Shown: positions 18,718 to 28,685 of the stretch, piece by piece | Numbering within the stretch: position 1 is the stretch's first letter | Layout: the number at the start of each line of letters is the position of its first letter | The notes under the pieces: generated by a model | Seen by the model: the letters and a program-made list of their open reading frames with translations, nothing else | Database searches by the model: none | What the model was told of the DNA's origin: nothing | Made by a program: the position numbers and the translations under genes | NCBI GenBank assembly: GCA_016893485.2 | Contig: JAFEKX020000001.1 | Span: 8,077,501-8,141,500 of the forward strand | Source: Streptomyces sp. P3 | Lineage (GTDB): Bacteria; Actinomycetota; Actinomycetes; Streptomycetales; Streptomycetaceae | DNA: 64,000 bases | Direction of reading: 5' to 3'

Positions 18718-20897
18718 ATGCACAGCACCATCCTCCCGTATGTCAGGCGCATGCCAATCATTGGTACGGCGGTCGCGCTCGCCGCCGGCACGCTCGTCGC
18801 CCTGGCCCCCGCCGCCGCCCACGCGGCCTCGGGCGCCTCCCTCCCCTTCACCTCCGTCGAGGCCGAGTCGGCCACCACCACCGGCACGAAGATCGGCCCC
18901 GACTACACGCAGGGGACCGTCGCCTCCGAGGCGTCGGGGCGGCAGGCCGTACGGCTCGGGTCCGGGCAGCGGGTCGAGTTCACCGTGCCACGCGCGGCCA
19001 ACGCTGTGAACGTGTCCTACAACGTCCCGGACGGCCAGAGCGGCAGCCTCGACGTGTACGTCAACGGCGTCAAGATCAGCAGAACGCTCCCGGTGACGTC
19101 CAAGTACTCGTACGTCGACACCAGTTGGATCGCGGGCGCCAAGACGCACCACTTCTTCGACAACGCGCGCCTGCTCCTCGGCCAGAACGTGCAGCAGGGC
19201 GACAAGGTCGCTCTCGTGGCGACAGGGGTCCAAGTCACCGTCGACGTGGCCGACTTCGAGCAGGTCGCCGGGGCCGCCGCGCAGCCCGCCGGTTCGGTGT
19301 CCGTGGTCTCCAAGGGCGCCGACCCCAGCGGCGCGGGAGACTCCACCCAGGCCTTCCGGGACGCAATCTCCGCCGCGCAGGGGGAGTGGTGTGGATCCCG
19401 CCGGGCGACTACCGGCTCACCTCCTCGCTCAGCGGTGTGCAGAACGTGACGCTGCAGGGCGCCGGTCAGTGGTACTCGGTGGTGCACACCTCGCGCTTCA
19501 TCGACCAGACCAGTTCCTCCGGCGGCGTCCACATCAAGGACTTCGCGGTCATCGGCGAGGTCACCGAGCGCGTCGACTCCAACCCGGACAACTTCGTCAA
19601 CGGATCCCTGGGTCCGGGCAGTTCGGTCTCCGGGATGTGGATCCAGCACGTCAAGGTCGGCCTCTGGCTCACCGGCAACAACGACAACCTCGTCGTGGAG
19701 AACAACCGCATCCTCGACACCACCGCCGACGGTCTCAACCTCAACGGCAACGCCCACGGCGTCATCGTCCGCAACAACTTCCTCCGCAACCAGGGCGACG
19801 ACTCCCTCGCCATGTGGTCGCTCAACTCCCCGGACACCAACAGCAGTTTCGAGAACAACACCATCTCGCAGCCGAACCTCGCCAACGGCATCGCGATCTA
19901 CGGCGGCACGAACATCGCGGTCAGGAACAACCTGGTCTCCGACACCAACGCCCTCGGCAGCGGCATCGCGATCTCCAACCAGAAGTTCCTCGACCCCTTC
20001 TCCCCGCTCGGCGGAACGATCACGGTCGACGGCAACACCCTCGTCCGCACCGGCGCGATCAACCCCAACTGGGGCCACCCCATGGGCGCGTTGCGCGTCG
20101 ACTCCTACGACAGCGCGGTCAACGCCACCGTCAACATCACCAACACGACCATCACCAACAGCCCGTACAGCGCCTTCGAGTTCGTGTCCGGCGGCGGCCA
20201 CGGCTACTCCACCGGCAACGTCACCGTCAGCGGCGCGAGCGTGCAGAACACCGGCACGGTCGTCGTCCAGGCCGAGGCGCAGGGCGCGGCCAGGTTCAGC
20301 AACGTACAGGCCACCGGTGTCGGCGTCGCCGGCATCTACAACTGCCCCTACCCGTCCGGCTCCGGGGCCTTCACCCTCACCGACGGCGGCGGCAACTCCG
20401 GCTGGAGCAGCACCTGGTCGGACTGCTCGACCTGGCCGCAGCCCGGCCAGGGCAACCCGCCCCCGGACCAGAACACCAACCTCGCCAAGGGCCGCCCGGC
20501 CACCGCGACCGGCTCGCAGGACGTCTACACGCCCGGCAAGGCGGTCGACGGCGACGCGAACTCCTACTGGGAGTCCACCAACAACGCCTTCCCGCAGGCG
20601 CTGACGGTCGACCTCGGCTCCAACCAGGCGGTGCGCAGGCTGGTGTTGAAGCTGCCGCCGTCGTCCGCGTGGGGCGCCCGCACGCAGACGCTGTCCGTGC
20701 TGGGCAGCACCGACGGATCGGCCTACTCGACCGTCGTCGGCTCCACCGGCTACCGCTTCGACCCGGCATCCGGGAACACCGTCACCGTCGCTCTGCCCAG
20801 CGGCACGAACCTGCGCTACGTGCGGCTGAACGTCACCGCCAACACCGGCTGGCCCGCTGCCCAGTTGAGCGAGGTGGAGGCGTACCTCACTTCGTGA
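18718..20897 (+). CDS. Secreted CBM35 - beta-helix - F5/8 (CBM32-like) protein, probable GH87 alpha-1,3-glucanase; one frameshift
   Basis: ATG 18718 follows GAAGGGA. A signal peptide (AVALAAGTLVALAPAAAHA) precedes a CBM35-like domain starting FTSVEAESATTTGTKIGPDY. Next comes a right-handed beta-helix with VSVVSKGADPSGAGDSTQAF and many NN-turn repeats. The last ~140 residues (GRPATATGSQDVYTPGKAVD, then SYWESTN) form an F5/8-type carbohydrate-binding domain. In the helix, TTADGLNLNG and NQGDDSLAMWS place three Asp at spacings of 23 and 1. That is the arrangement I recall for the catalytic Asp of Bacillus GH87 alpha-1,3-glucanase. One G is missing near 19386. It lies 66 bp after the GH13 gene, probably in the same regulon, and would release alpha-1,3-gluco-oligosaccharides outside the cell. 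Confidence 0.75.
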
Positions 20898-21689
20898 GCC
20901 GGTCCTGCACCGGGAGAGTCCCGCGCTTCGCCGCCTGGATCTGCTCGTAGACATGGGTCCGCAGTTCGGCGAAGCGCGGGGCGACCGGGTGTGCAACTGG
21001 TCGCGCTCCAGGGGCAGATCGACCTTCAGCTGCTCCTGGACGACGGTCGGGGACGCGGACAGCACGACCACGCGCTCGCCCAGGTACACGGCCTCGTCGA
21101 TGTCGTGCGTGACGAACAGGATCGTGATGCCGCGCTCCCGCCACAACCCCGTACCAGGTCCTCCAGATCGGCCCGGGTCTGCGCGTCGACCGCCGCGAAC
21201 GGCTCGTCCATCAACAGGACCTCGGGCTCGTAGGCGAGCGCGCGGGCGATGGCGACCCGCTGCTGCATCCCGCCGGACAGCTGCCACGGATACGCACCCG
21301 CGGCCTCCGTCAGGCCGACCGACTCCAGCGCGTCCGCGACCAGTTCACGCCGTCGGCCCTTCGACAAGTCCTTCTGCTTCAGAGGGAGTTCGACGTTCTC
21401 GCCGACCCGCATCCAGGGAAGAGGCTGCGCCCGTACTCCTGGAACACGAACGCCATCCCGGGCGGCGGTCCTGTCACCTTCCGTCCGCCCAGGAGGACTT
21501 GGCCCCGGTGGGCGTGAGCAGGCCGCCCACGCACTTCAGCAGTGTCGTCTTGCCGCAGCCCGACGGGCCGACGAGACAGACCAGTTCGCCGGCGTCGACG
21601 GTGAAGGTGAGGTCCCGCACCGCCTCCACCCGGCGACCGGAACCCTCGTAGACCTTCCGCAGGCCGGATACGTCGAGTTGTGCGTGCAT
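20887..21689 (-). CDS. ABC transporter ATP-binding protein, nitrate/sulfonate/taurine type, frameshifted
   Basis: ATG 21689 (MHAQLDVSGLRKVYEG) follows AAAGGGCGG. Walker A GPSGCGKTTLLKCVGG, signature YPWQLSGGMQQRVAIARALA, Walker B LLMDEPFAAVDAQTR and switch FVTHDIDEAVYLGERV are all found, spread over frames that change near 21500, 21425, 21160 and 20990. The C-terminus RFAELRTHVYEQIQAAK matches SsuB/TauB. The stop at 20887 overlaps the convergent glucanase stop by 11 bp, leaving no room for a terminator. It is the last gene of a four-gene importer operon. Confidence 0.85.
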
Positions 21690-21709
21690 GGACCGCCCTT
21701 TCATGAGCG

Positions 21710-22489
21710 TCACCAGGACCGGCGGGTGGCGGCGCGCAGGCCGTGGTACCAGCCGAGCACCCGCCGCTCGACCACCTGGAAGACGACGGAGAGCAGGAAT
21801 CCCAGGATCCCGAGGACGAGGATGCCCGTCCACATGTCCGGTATGGCGAAGCCGCGTTGGAACTCCACGATGGTGAAACCGAGTCCGTCGGTGGCCGCGA
21901 ACATCTCGCTGATGACCATGAGGATGATCCCGATGGACAGCGACTGGCGCAGCCCGGCGAAGATCTGCGGGCTCGCCGAGCGCAGCACCAGCGAGCGCAG
22001 CCGGGCGACGCCCGTCACGCCGTAGGAGAGGGCCGTCTCCTTCATGACCGGGTCGACCGCGCGGACGCCCTCGACGGTGTTGAGGAGGACGGGCCAGACG
22101 CAGCCGCTCGCGATGACGACGATCTTCATCGTGTCGCCGATGCCCGCGAACAGCATGATGACCGGGACCAACACCGGTGGCGGTACGGCCCGTAGGAACT
22201 CCAGGACCGGTTCGCACACCGCGCGGACCCGGCGGTAGGAGCCGATCACCGTGCCGAGCGCGACGCCGACGACGGCCGCGGTGGCGTAACCGGCCGCGAG
22301 GCGCAGGACGCTGGGCAGGACGTCCGTCCTGAGGCGGTCGCCGGTCCACACGTCGGGAAAGGTCTTCAGGATCGTGCGCAGGGGCGGCCAGTACACGTTG
22401 GTGCTGCCGTCCGACGCCAGCCACCACAGGGCGATCAGGACGGCCGGGAGCGCGACGGCGTACAGCAGCCGGATCAGGGTCCGCCTCAC
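21710..22489 (-). CDS. ABC transporter permease (SsuC/TauC-like) 2
   Basis: GTG 22489 overlaps the stop of the upstream permease (GTGA) and gives 259 intact residues (MRRTLIRLLYAVALPAVLIA). AAVVGVALGTVIGSYRRVRA, FLRAVPPPVLVPVIMLFAGI, GDTMKIVVIASG and MKETALSYGVTGVARLRSLV are the standard membrane and coupling-loop motifs of nitrate/sulfonate permeases. The two permease genes suggest a heterodimeric channel, whereas most SsuABC systems have one. Confidence 0.9.
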   Translation of the reverse strand: MRRTLIRLLYAVALPAVLIALWWLASDGSTNVYWPPLRTILKTFPDVWTGDRLRTDVLPSVLRLAAGYATAAVVGVALGTVIGSYRRVRAVCEPVLEFLRAVPPPVLVPVIMLFAGIGDTMKIVVIASGCVWPVLLNTVEGVRAVDPVMKETALSYGVTGVARLRSLVLRSASPQIFAGLRQSLSIGIILMVISEMFAATDGLGFTIVEFQRGFAIPDMWTGILVLGILGFLLSVVFQVVERRVLGWYHGLRAATRRSW

Positions 22490-23259
22490 ACCGCCACCTC
22501 CCCGCGCACCGACTGGTGCCAGGCCAGCGCCCGCCGTTCCACGGTGCGCGCGCCCACGTTGATGAGCAGTCCCAGCAGACCGGTCACCACGATCAGCGCG
22601 TACATCTCGGGCACGGCCTGCGAACTCTGCGCGACCGCGATGGTCGCCCCTAACCCCGGTGCGCCGATGACCAGTTCGGCGGTGATGGTGAGGATCAGCG
22701 CGACGGCCGCAGCGAGCCGCACGCCCGTCATGACGTACGGCAGCGCGCTCGGCCACAGCACGTGCCGGACTCGCGCCCAGGTGCCGAGACCGTACGACCG
22801 CGCCGTCTCCTCGGCGACCGGGTCCACGTCCTGGACGCCGTAGAGGACCTGGATCAGGATCTGCCAGAACGAGGCGTAGACGACGAGCAACAGCACCGAC
22901 CTGAGTTCCGTGCCGTACAACAGCACCGCCAGGGGGATGAGGGCGACGGACGGGATCGGGCGGAGGAACTCGATCGTGGAGGCCGTGGCCTCGCGGAGGT
23001 GGGGGACCACGGAGAGCAGGACGCCTACGACGATGCCCGCGCCGACGGCGATCGCCAGGCCCAGGGCCCAGCCGGTCAGGGTGTCACCGAGCGCGGACCA
23101 GAACGTGCCGTCCCTGAGTTCGTCCCGGAACGCGGAGGCGATGCGGCTGGTCGGCGGGAAGTAGGCCTGCTTGACGATGCCGACGCGCGGCACGACCTCG
23201 CCGAGGGCGAGGAAGGCGGCGAGTCCGGCCGCACCGAGTGCGGTGTGCAGTCCCTTCAC
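22486..23259 (-). CDS. ABC transporter permease (SsuC/TauC-like) 1
   Basis: 257 residues, intact. GTG 23259 overlaps the binding-protein stop (GTGA). Motifs FLRPIPSVALIPLAVLLYGT, then PVAEETARSYGLGTWARVRH, place it in the same permease family as the next gene, with which it shares moderate similarity. Likely partner subunit of that permease. Confidence 0.9.
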   Translation of the reverse strand: MKGLHTALGAAGLAAFLALGEVVPRVGIVKQAYFPPTSRIASAFRDELRDGTFWSALGDTLTGWALGLAIAVGAGIVVGVLLSVVPHLREATASTIEFLRPIPSVALIPLAVLLYGTELRSVLLLVVYASFWQILIQVLYGVQDVDPVAEETARSYGLGTWARVRHVLWPSALPYVMTGVRLAAAVALILTITAELVIGAPGLGATIAVAQSSQAVPEMYALIVVTGLLGLLINVGARTVERRALAWHQSVRGEVAV

Positions 23260-24222
23260 GGGAGCAGCTTGTCCAGGTCGGGGCCGTCTTGAAGAGGCCG
23301 TCCGTCACGCTCAGCTGCTCCAGCGCCTCGATCGACGAACGGTTCGGGTCCGCGGGCCACTTGGGCAGGACCATATTGGCCAGCACGCTGGAGGGGACCT
23401 TCGTGTAGGTGGCGACGATCTGCCGGACCTCGTCCGGGTGGGCGTCGGCGTAGGCCAGGGACTCGGCGGTGGCCTCCTGGAACTTCTTCACGGTGTCCGG
23501 GTTCTTCGCGGCGTACGCCTGCGAGGTGAAGTACATGGCGACGGTGAGGTTCTTCGCCACGTCGACCATCGGCCAGGCGATCTGCTGGGCCCCTTGCTTC
23601 AGCATGGTGGTCAGCGCGGGTTCGACGGCCATGGCGGCGTCGATCCGGCCCTTGTCGAGCGCGGCCGGCATCTGGTCGAAGGCCAGCTCCACGAACCTCA
23701 CCTTGTCCGGGTCGCCGCCCGCCGTGCGGACGGATGCGCGGACCGCGGTCTCGTTGATGTTCTTCAGCGTGTTGACCGCGACCTTCTTGCCCTCCAGCTC
23801 CTTCGCCGACTTCAGGCTGCTGCCCTTCTTGACGACGAGGGCCCCAAAGTCCTTGCCGGACACGCCCGTTGAGGCGACGCCGTTGGCGATGGCCTTCACC
23901 GGGACGTTTTGCGACCGGGCGAGCATCAGCGAGGTCATGTTGGAGAAGCCGAACTGGAACTGGCCGCTGACCACACCCGGCACGATGGCCGCGCCGCCCT
24001 GCGCGAGGGTCATCGACAGTTTCAGGCCGTGCTTGCTGAAGAAGCCCTCCTTCTGGCCGAGGTAGAGCGGGGCGACATCGACGATGGGGATGACCCCCAC
24101 CTTGACGGTCGTGGTGCCCCGGACGACGTGCTCTTCGACGAACCCGACCCGCCGGACGAGCCACAGGCCGCGGTGGCGAACAGAAAGGTGCCGACCGTGA
24201 GACCGGCGAGCAGACGACGCAT
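23256..24222 (-). CDS. ABC transporter substrate-binding lipoprotein (SsuA/NMT1-like), frameshifted
   Basis: ATG 24222 follows CAGGAGGAGCC. The signal peptide RRLLAGLTVGTFLFATAACG ends in a lipobox cysteine. The mature part starts TTTVKVGVIPIVDVAPLYLG, QKEGFFSKHGLKLSM, a typical SsuA/ThiY-type opening, and has VSGQFQFGFSNMTSLMLA. Frame changes lie near 24118 and 23285; the end is restored as APDLDKLLP at 23256. The neighbouring Rieske oxygenase and reductase suggest an aromatic or sulfonated organic ligand rather than nitrate. Specificity is not readable from sequence. Confidence 0.85.
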
Positions 24223-24341
24223 GGCTCCTCCTGTGCAGACAACGGTGTTCCGACAGGCTGTGCGCACAGCGCACAGGGGTGCTCTCCTGGTGTTCAGCGG
24301 GAACGTAGAACCCGGCGTCCGACCGGGTCAATGGTTTGGCT

Positions 24342-24381
24342 AACAAAATTGTTGACAGTTATCGAAATGCGCTTCTACCGT
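24342..24381 (+). promoter_or_regulatory. Promoter and AACAA-N2-TTGTT inverted repeat before the IclR gene
   Basis: TTGACA at 24352-24357 and TACCGT at 24376-24381 are 18 bp apart, a plausible sigma-70-type promoter 40 bp before the ATG at 24422. AACAA/TTGTT arms at 24342-24353 overlap the -35 element, as expected for an IclR-family operator. The divergent binding-protein gene starts 120 bp away. Confidence 0.5.
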
Positions 24382-24421
24382 GCTCCCGGGGCTCACCCCG
24401 TGCGTCCGACGGGAGGCGACG

Positions 24422-25117
24422 ATGCCTGCGGCAGTCCGCGCACCGCACTTCGTGAGGTCCTTCGAGCGCGGCCTCGCCGTCATCCGCTCCTTCGACGCCG
24501 AGCACCCCGCGCGCACCCTCGGCGAGGTGGCCCGCGCCTGCCTTCCGGCTCACCCCGCACGTCCTGGAACTCGGCTACGCCTACCTCGCCGGCTCCACAC
24601 TGCCGCAGACCGTGACCCCGCATCTGGAGCAACTCGTCGCCCGCACAGGGGAGTCGGCGTCCCTGTGCGTCCTCGACGGCGACGACGCCGTCCACGTCGC
24701 CTGTCTGCCGGCCCGCCGCGTCCTGGCCGTCACCATCACCGTGGGCACGCGACAGCCCGCCCGCGCCACCGCCGCGGGCCGGGTGCTCCTCGCCCATCTG
24801 CCCCCGGGGAACTGGAGACCAGGCGTCCAACCGGCGCGCTGCGCAGGGAACTTGACCGAATCCGGCACGAGGGCCACGCACTCGTGGACCCGGAGCTTGA
24901 GGAAGGAATACGAGCGGTGGCCGCCCCGGTGCGGGACCGGGACGGCGCGGTGGTGGCCGGCGTGAGCATCGCGATGCCCGCGGGCCGGTGCTCCGTCGAT
25001 GCCGTACGACGGGACCTGCTGCCTCAACTCCTCGCCGTCGCAGCCCTGATCGACGACGACCTGAGGATCAGAGATCCAGCACGAGCCGCTTCCCGCGGCA
25101 GCGCGAGACACAGATGA
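24422..25117 (+). CDS. IclR-family regulator with the DNA-recognition segment missing, also frameshifted
   Basis: ATG 24422 gives MPAAVRAPHFVRSFERGLAV, IRSFDAEHPARTLGEVARA, the normal start of a PcaR/IclR-type helix-turn-helix. It then jumps directly to FRLTPHVLELGYAYLAGS at 24543. The roughly 27 residues normally between them, including the second (recognition) helix and the wing, are absent. The gap cannot be explained by one or two bases. The effector domain that follows is good (SLCVLDGDDAVHVACLPARR, ITVGTRQPARATAAGRVLLA, HEGHALVDPELEEGIRAVAA), with another frame change near 24805. As read, the protein could not bind DNA normally. It may be a real deletion or an assembly collapse. The 3' end overlaps the convergent reductase gene. 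Confidence 0.75.
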   Translation: MPAAVRAPHFVRSFERGLAVIRSFDAEHPARTLGEVARACLPAHPARPGTRLRLPRRLHTAADRDPASGATRRPHRGVGVPVRPRRRRRRPRRLSAGPPRPGRHHHRGHATARPRHRRGPGAPRPSAPGELETRRPTGALRRELDRIRHEGHALVDPELEEGIRAVAAPVRDRDGAVVAGVSIAMPAGRCSVDAVRRDLLPQLLAVAALIDDDLRIRDPARAASRGSARHR

Positions 25118-26001
25118 GCATGGTCTCCCCGGCCGCCCGCTCGTCCTCGCTCAGCACTGAGTCCCGGTGGTCCGGTACGCCGTCCAGGACATCGGTCTCG
25201 CAGGTCCCGCAGGTGCCCTCGGTGCAGGAGAACAGCACCTCGACACCGGCGGCGCGCACGGTGTCGAGCACGGACACACCGACCGGGACGGTCAGCGTCC
25301 TGCCGCTCTGCTCCAGCACGACCTCGAACTCGCTGTCGGCACCCACCACTTGGACCTTCGGCTGGAACCGCTCCACGCGCAGGATGTCGGCGGGGCACCG
25401 TGCCTCGACCGCGTCGAGCAGCGGCCCGGGACCGCAGCAGTAGACGAGGGTGCCGTCCGGGACGTCGTCGAGGACGGAGGGCAGGTCGAGCAGCCCGGCC
25501 TCGTCCTGCGGAGCGACGGTGACGCGGTCGCCGTAGCGCGCCAACTCCTCGGTGAACGCCATGGAGTCGCGGGTACGACCGCCGTAGAGCAGGCTCCACT
25601 CGGCGCCCGCTGCCCGGCGGCGGCCAGCATCGGGAGCAGGGAGTGATGCCGATGCCGCCCGCGACGAAGCGGTAGCGGGGGCGGGTTCCAGGCGGAAGTG
25701 GTTGCGCGGGCGCGCGCACCCGTACCTTGTCGCCCTGCTCCAACTGCCCGTGCACGTAAGCCGATCCGCCGCGCCCGTCCGGCTCCCGCAGCACCGCGAT
25801 CCGCCACGCCGTACGGTCCGCCGGGTCGCCGCACAGCGAGTACTGGCGCTCCAGGCCGGGACCGAGCAGGACGTCGATGTGGGCGCCCGGTTCCCAGACG
25901 GGGAGTTGCTCGCCGAGCGGATGGCGCAGGGTGAGGGCGAGGACGCCGTCGGCGGCGAACTCCCTTGTTGCTACGACGAGTTCGACTTCATGGTCGGTCA
26001 T
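25068..26001 (-). CDS. PDR/VanB-family oxidoreductase (Rieske oxygenase reductase), frameshifted
   Basis: ATG 26001 (MTDHEVELVVATREFAADGV) follows CAGGGAG. Order of parts: FMN/FAD barrel with RQYSLCGDP, NAD-binding region with FVAGGIGITP and LVYCCGPGPLLDAVEA, and a C-terminal plant-type ferredoxin, LFSCTEGTCGTCETDVL, with a last Cys in MLICVSRC. Frames change near 25700 and 25620. The stop is at 25068. It is the electron donor expected for the Rieske oxygenase encoded two genes upstream, as in VanAB. The 5' end overlaps the small protein gene by ATGA. Confidence 0.85.
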
Positions 26002-26177
26002 GCGCCGGCTCCCTGCGGATCGTCGACCGCGTGGCCGCGGGGGTGGGCGAGCATCCACTCCCACATCTCGACCGGGTCCTGGGAGGTGTGCTCGCGGCCG
26101 CAGTGGCAGGTGCCGTGCAGGACGTCGGTACCCGGCAGCCAGTCGATGCGGTAGACCTCGCCGGTCGGAGCGGTCAC
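25998..26177 (-). CDS. 59-residue Cys/His-rich small protein between oxygenase and reductase
   Basis: GTG 26177 overlaps the oxygenase stop (GTGA), and the TGA at 25998 overlaps the reductase ATG (ATGA), so it is translationally coupled on both sides. The protein begins MTAPTGEVYRIDWLPGTDVL and contains HGTCHCGREH (Cys24, His25, Cys26, His30), then PVEMWEWMLAHPRGH. Codon use is typical of its neighbours. I do not recognise a named family. The CHC...H arrangement and tight coupling suggest a metal-binding accessory or an assembly/coupling factor of the oxygenase. That is inference; it could also be a regulatory or structural peptide. Confidence 0.75.
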   Translation of the reverse strand: MTAPTGEVYRIDWLPGTDVLHGTCHCGREHTSQDPVEMWEWMLAHPRGHAVDDPQGAGA

Positions 26178-27230
26178 TGGACCCTCTCCACGGGCTTGGC
26201 GCCCTCCTCGACGAGACGGGCGAGGATGCGGCGGGCGGCGAGACCGCCGGTGTCGATGTTGATGCTCAGCTCCTGGTAGCCGCTGCGCTCCGAACCCAGC
26301 GTCTTCTGAAGGAGGTTGAGGGCGTCGACGTCCTCATGACGACGGTGTGGTTGTTGCTCCGCAGGAACTCGGTGACCTCCGCGTCGGCCGTGGCCCAGTC
26401 GCGGAGACCGCCCAGAAGTCGTACACCTTGCCGTCCGACGAGGGCGTGATGGCGTAGGTGATCTCGGTGTGGAAGCCGTTCGGGTCGCTGCCGTCCTCCT
26501 CGGGGACCACGCCGACCGGGGCGATGCGGCTGTGCAGGAGGTAGAGGCAGGGCGCGTGGTACTCGATGTCCTGCCAGCGGGTGATCCGCCCTTGTATTCC
26601 AGTGGACTTGGCGTAGAACGGCGGGCACTCGGCGTCGTCCATGTGCCGGCTCACCCGTACGACGCCCGCGCCCTCGTCGACCTCCGTGGTGATCGGGGTC
26701 TCCGCGACCTCGGGGAGCCGATGTAACCGCCGTGCAGATACGTCTCGTGGGACAGGTCGAGGAGGTTGTCGACGAGGAGGCCGTAGTCGGCGTCGATCGG
26801 CTCCATGCCGCTGACGGTGACCCAGTCGGGGAGGCGAGGTGCGGGGCGCGGGGATGATGTGCGGATCCGCGAGCGCCGGGTCGCCGATCCACACCCACAC
26901 CAACGCGTCCTGCTCGACCACGGGGTAGGACGCGACGCGGGCGGTGCGGGGATGCGCTTCTGGCCCGGCACGTACACGCAGGCGCCGGACGTGTCGTAGG
27001 TGAAGCCGTGGTAGCCACACGACACGGTCCCCGTCGAGCCGGCTCTCGGAGAGCGGGAACCTGCGGTGCACGCACCGGTCGTGGAGCGCTACGGCGGTGC
27101 CGTCGTCCTCGGTGCGGTAGAAGACCAGGGGCTCACCGAGGATCGTCCGGCCGAGCAGGTCGCGGCCGACCTCGTGGCTGTAGGCGGCGACGTACCACTG
27201 GTTCCTGGCGAAGGCGGTCATGTGCGGCAT
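26174..27230 (-). CDS. Rieske non-heme iron oxygenase, VanA-like, heavily frameshifted
   Basis: ATG 27230 (MPHMTAFARNQWYVAAYSHE) begins like vanillate O-demethylase oxygenase subunits. The Rieske ligands are DRCVHRRFPLSES and CGYHGFTYDTSGACVYVPGQ, in different frames. The catalytic domain shows LLVDNLLDLSHETYLHGGYI, carrying the D/H facial triad region. The C-terminus ends SINIDTGGLAARRILARLVE. About seven frame changes (near 27018, 26945, 26840, 26720, 26590, 26400, 26335) make this the most damaged gene, yet homology is continuous. It probably demethylates or hydroxylates an aromatic acid with the VanB-like partner. Substrate unknown. Confidence 0.82.
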
Positions 27231-27432
27231 GGGTGATCCCGTCCCTGTCGGCGGGGCTCCGTCGCCCCGCGTGCCGTGGTTGGAATCAGGTTCGTGACGG
27301 GGGCGGGGGCGCGGCAAGGCGGCTTCTGCCAGGCGGAAGGGTTTCGGGGAGAGGCCGGGCTGTCACCGGGGCAGCGTCGGACACGTACCGTGAAAGCGCG
27401 TCCGCCCCGCCCGTGTTCGAAAGGCGTGTTCC

Positions 27433-27693
27433 TTGTCCTCAACGCTCTATCGAGTCCGCGAGCCCTTTGCCGATGCCCCGCGGTGCGCCATCTGGGACTG
27501 CGCCTGGCGCGGCCTTCCGGAGCCCAAGGACTGCGCTGTGCTGCTCTGCGGGAACGGCGCCTGGGAGTCACGGCATGGCGAGCCGTCCCAGGGCGAGTTC
27601 GGCGTCTGGATCTCCCTCGGCCCCCGGGCCGCGTGGACGCCCGCGGGGCAGACCCGGGTCCGCGACGCCGGGTCGATGGTGCCCCGCAGCTAG
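27433..27693 (+). CDS. Hypothetical protein, 86 residues
   Basis: An open frame from TTG 27433, with AAAGG about 8 bases upstream, has the strong G/C third-position bias of real genes here. The protein starts MSSTLYRVREPFADAPRCAI and contains WDCAWRGLPEP and EFGVWISLGPRAAWTPAGQ; it is rich in Trp and Cys. No family recognised. The preceding gap 27231-27432 holds nothing I can name. A longer frame on the minus strand covers part of this region, but its composition is less gene-like. Confidence 0.4.
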   Translation: MSSTLYRVREPFADAPRCAIWDCAWRGLPEPKDCAVLLCGNGAWESRHGEPSQGEFGVWISLGPRAAWTPAGQTRVRDAGSMVPRS

Positions 27694-27790
27694 CGGACGA
27701 CCGTCGCCACGACGAACAACATCAGTGCGGTCAGGGCGAGTTCGAGGAGCGCGGAGCGGAAGTTGCGTCGCCACCTGGACCGGGATGACG

Positions 27791-28527
27791 TCACAGCGGC
27801 TTCGTCCACGAGGCGTTGGAGTGGGTCAGGGCGAACGCGGTGACGGAGGCCGACACCAGCAGGACCGCGGCGAAGAGCAGGGTAGCGCCCGGCCGCCGTG
27901 CTCGACCGTGACGGCACCGGCGAGACCGCCGGCGAACATCGCTGCGGCCGACAGCAGTCGACGGCCGACCTTGCTGCCCTTGCCGCCCGCGAGACGGCTG
28001 TCGGCGGCGATACCGGTGATGGTGAGCGTGAGCACGGTCGTGGTCAGGTCGGGTACGGCCAGGGCGCGGGCGGTGGCGTTCTGCACGCCCATCGCGAGAC
28101 CGAGGAGCACGATCAGGGAGTACTGGACGGCCGTGGTCACGTGCGAGGTGTCCGTGACCTGGGCGACGACGTACGCGGCCAGGACCAGGGTCGTCTCCAG
28201 CACCAGCGCCAGGTGCAGCACCCGTCCACGATGAGCCCCGGCACCGTGCGCGAGCCGCCCGCCGATCAGGGCGCCCGCGGCGAACGCGGCCAGCGCCGCG
28301 AGCGAGGCGGCCAGCGAGAAACCCGCCGCACCGGCGATCGCGAAGCCGGAGAAGACGACGTTGCCCGTCATGTTCGCGACGAAGACATGGCCCAGGACGA
28401 GATAGCTGAAGGCGTCCACGAGCCCGGTCACCACCGTCAGCGCGAGCATCAGGGGAGGCAGCGGGCCATGCCGGTCCTCCATGTCGGGCACGACCGTGGT
28501 CCACGCGTCCCGCAGTACGGCAGACAT
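27791..28527 (-). CDS. DUF1275 (YoaK-like) membrane protein, frameshifted at 3' end
   Basis: ATG 28527 follows GAAGGGGAGC. About six membrane segments are visible: LALTVVTGLVDAFSYLVLGH, VFVANMTGNVVFSGFAIAG and LGLAMGVQNATARAL are hallmark DUF1275 motifs (NMTGN and QNA). A one-base change near 27885 moves the last helix to another frame, LLFAAVLLVSASVTAFALTH, ending at 27791. Function unknown in the family; it is presumed a transporter-like membrane protein. It lies downstream of the LysR gene on the same strand. Confidence 0.85.
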
Positions 28528-28685
28528 GGCATTGCTCCCCTTCGCCGACGGGTTCCCTGGGGCCCGGCCTCACGGGGTCCGTTGGGACCGGTCCACCGAG
28601 CCGCCGGGCTCTCGACTTCCTCCTCCGAGCCTCGCGCCGCGGGAGCGTTTCGTCCAACATATGGATGCGGGTGCAGCAATCGGCG

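Noticed and set aside
18339..20897. An 852-codon frame starting inside the GH13 gene
   Set aside because: Only the part after about 19390 encodes the glucanase; the upstream part is out-of-frame GH13 and signal-peptide sequence with low-complexity Arg/Pro content.
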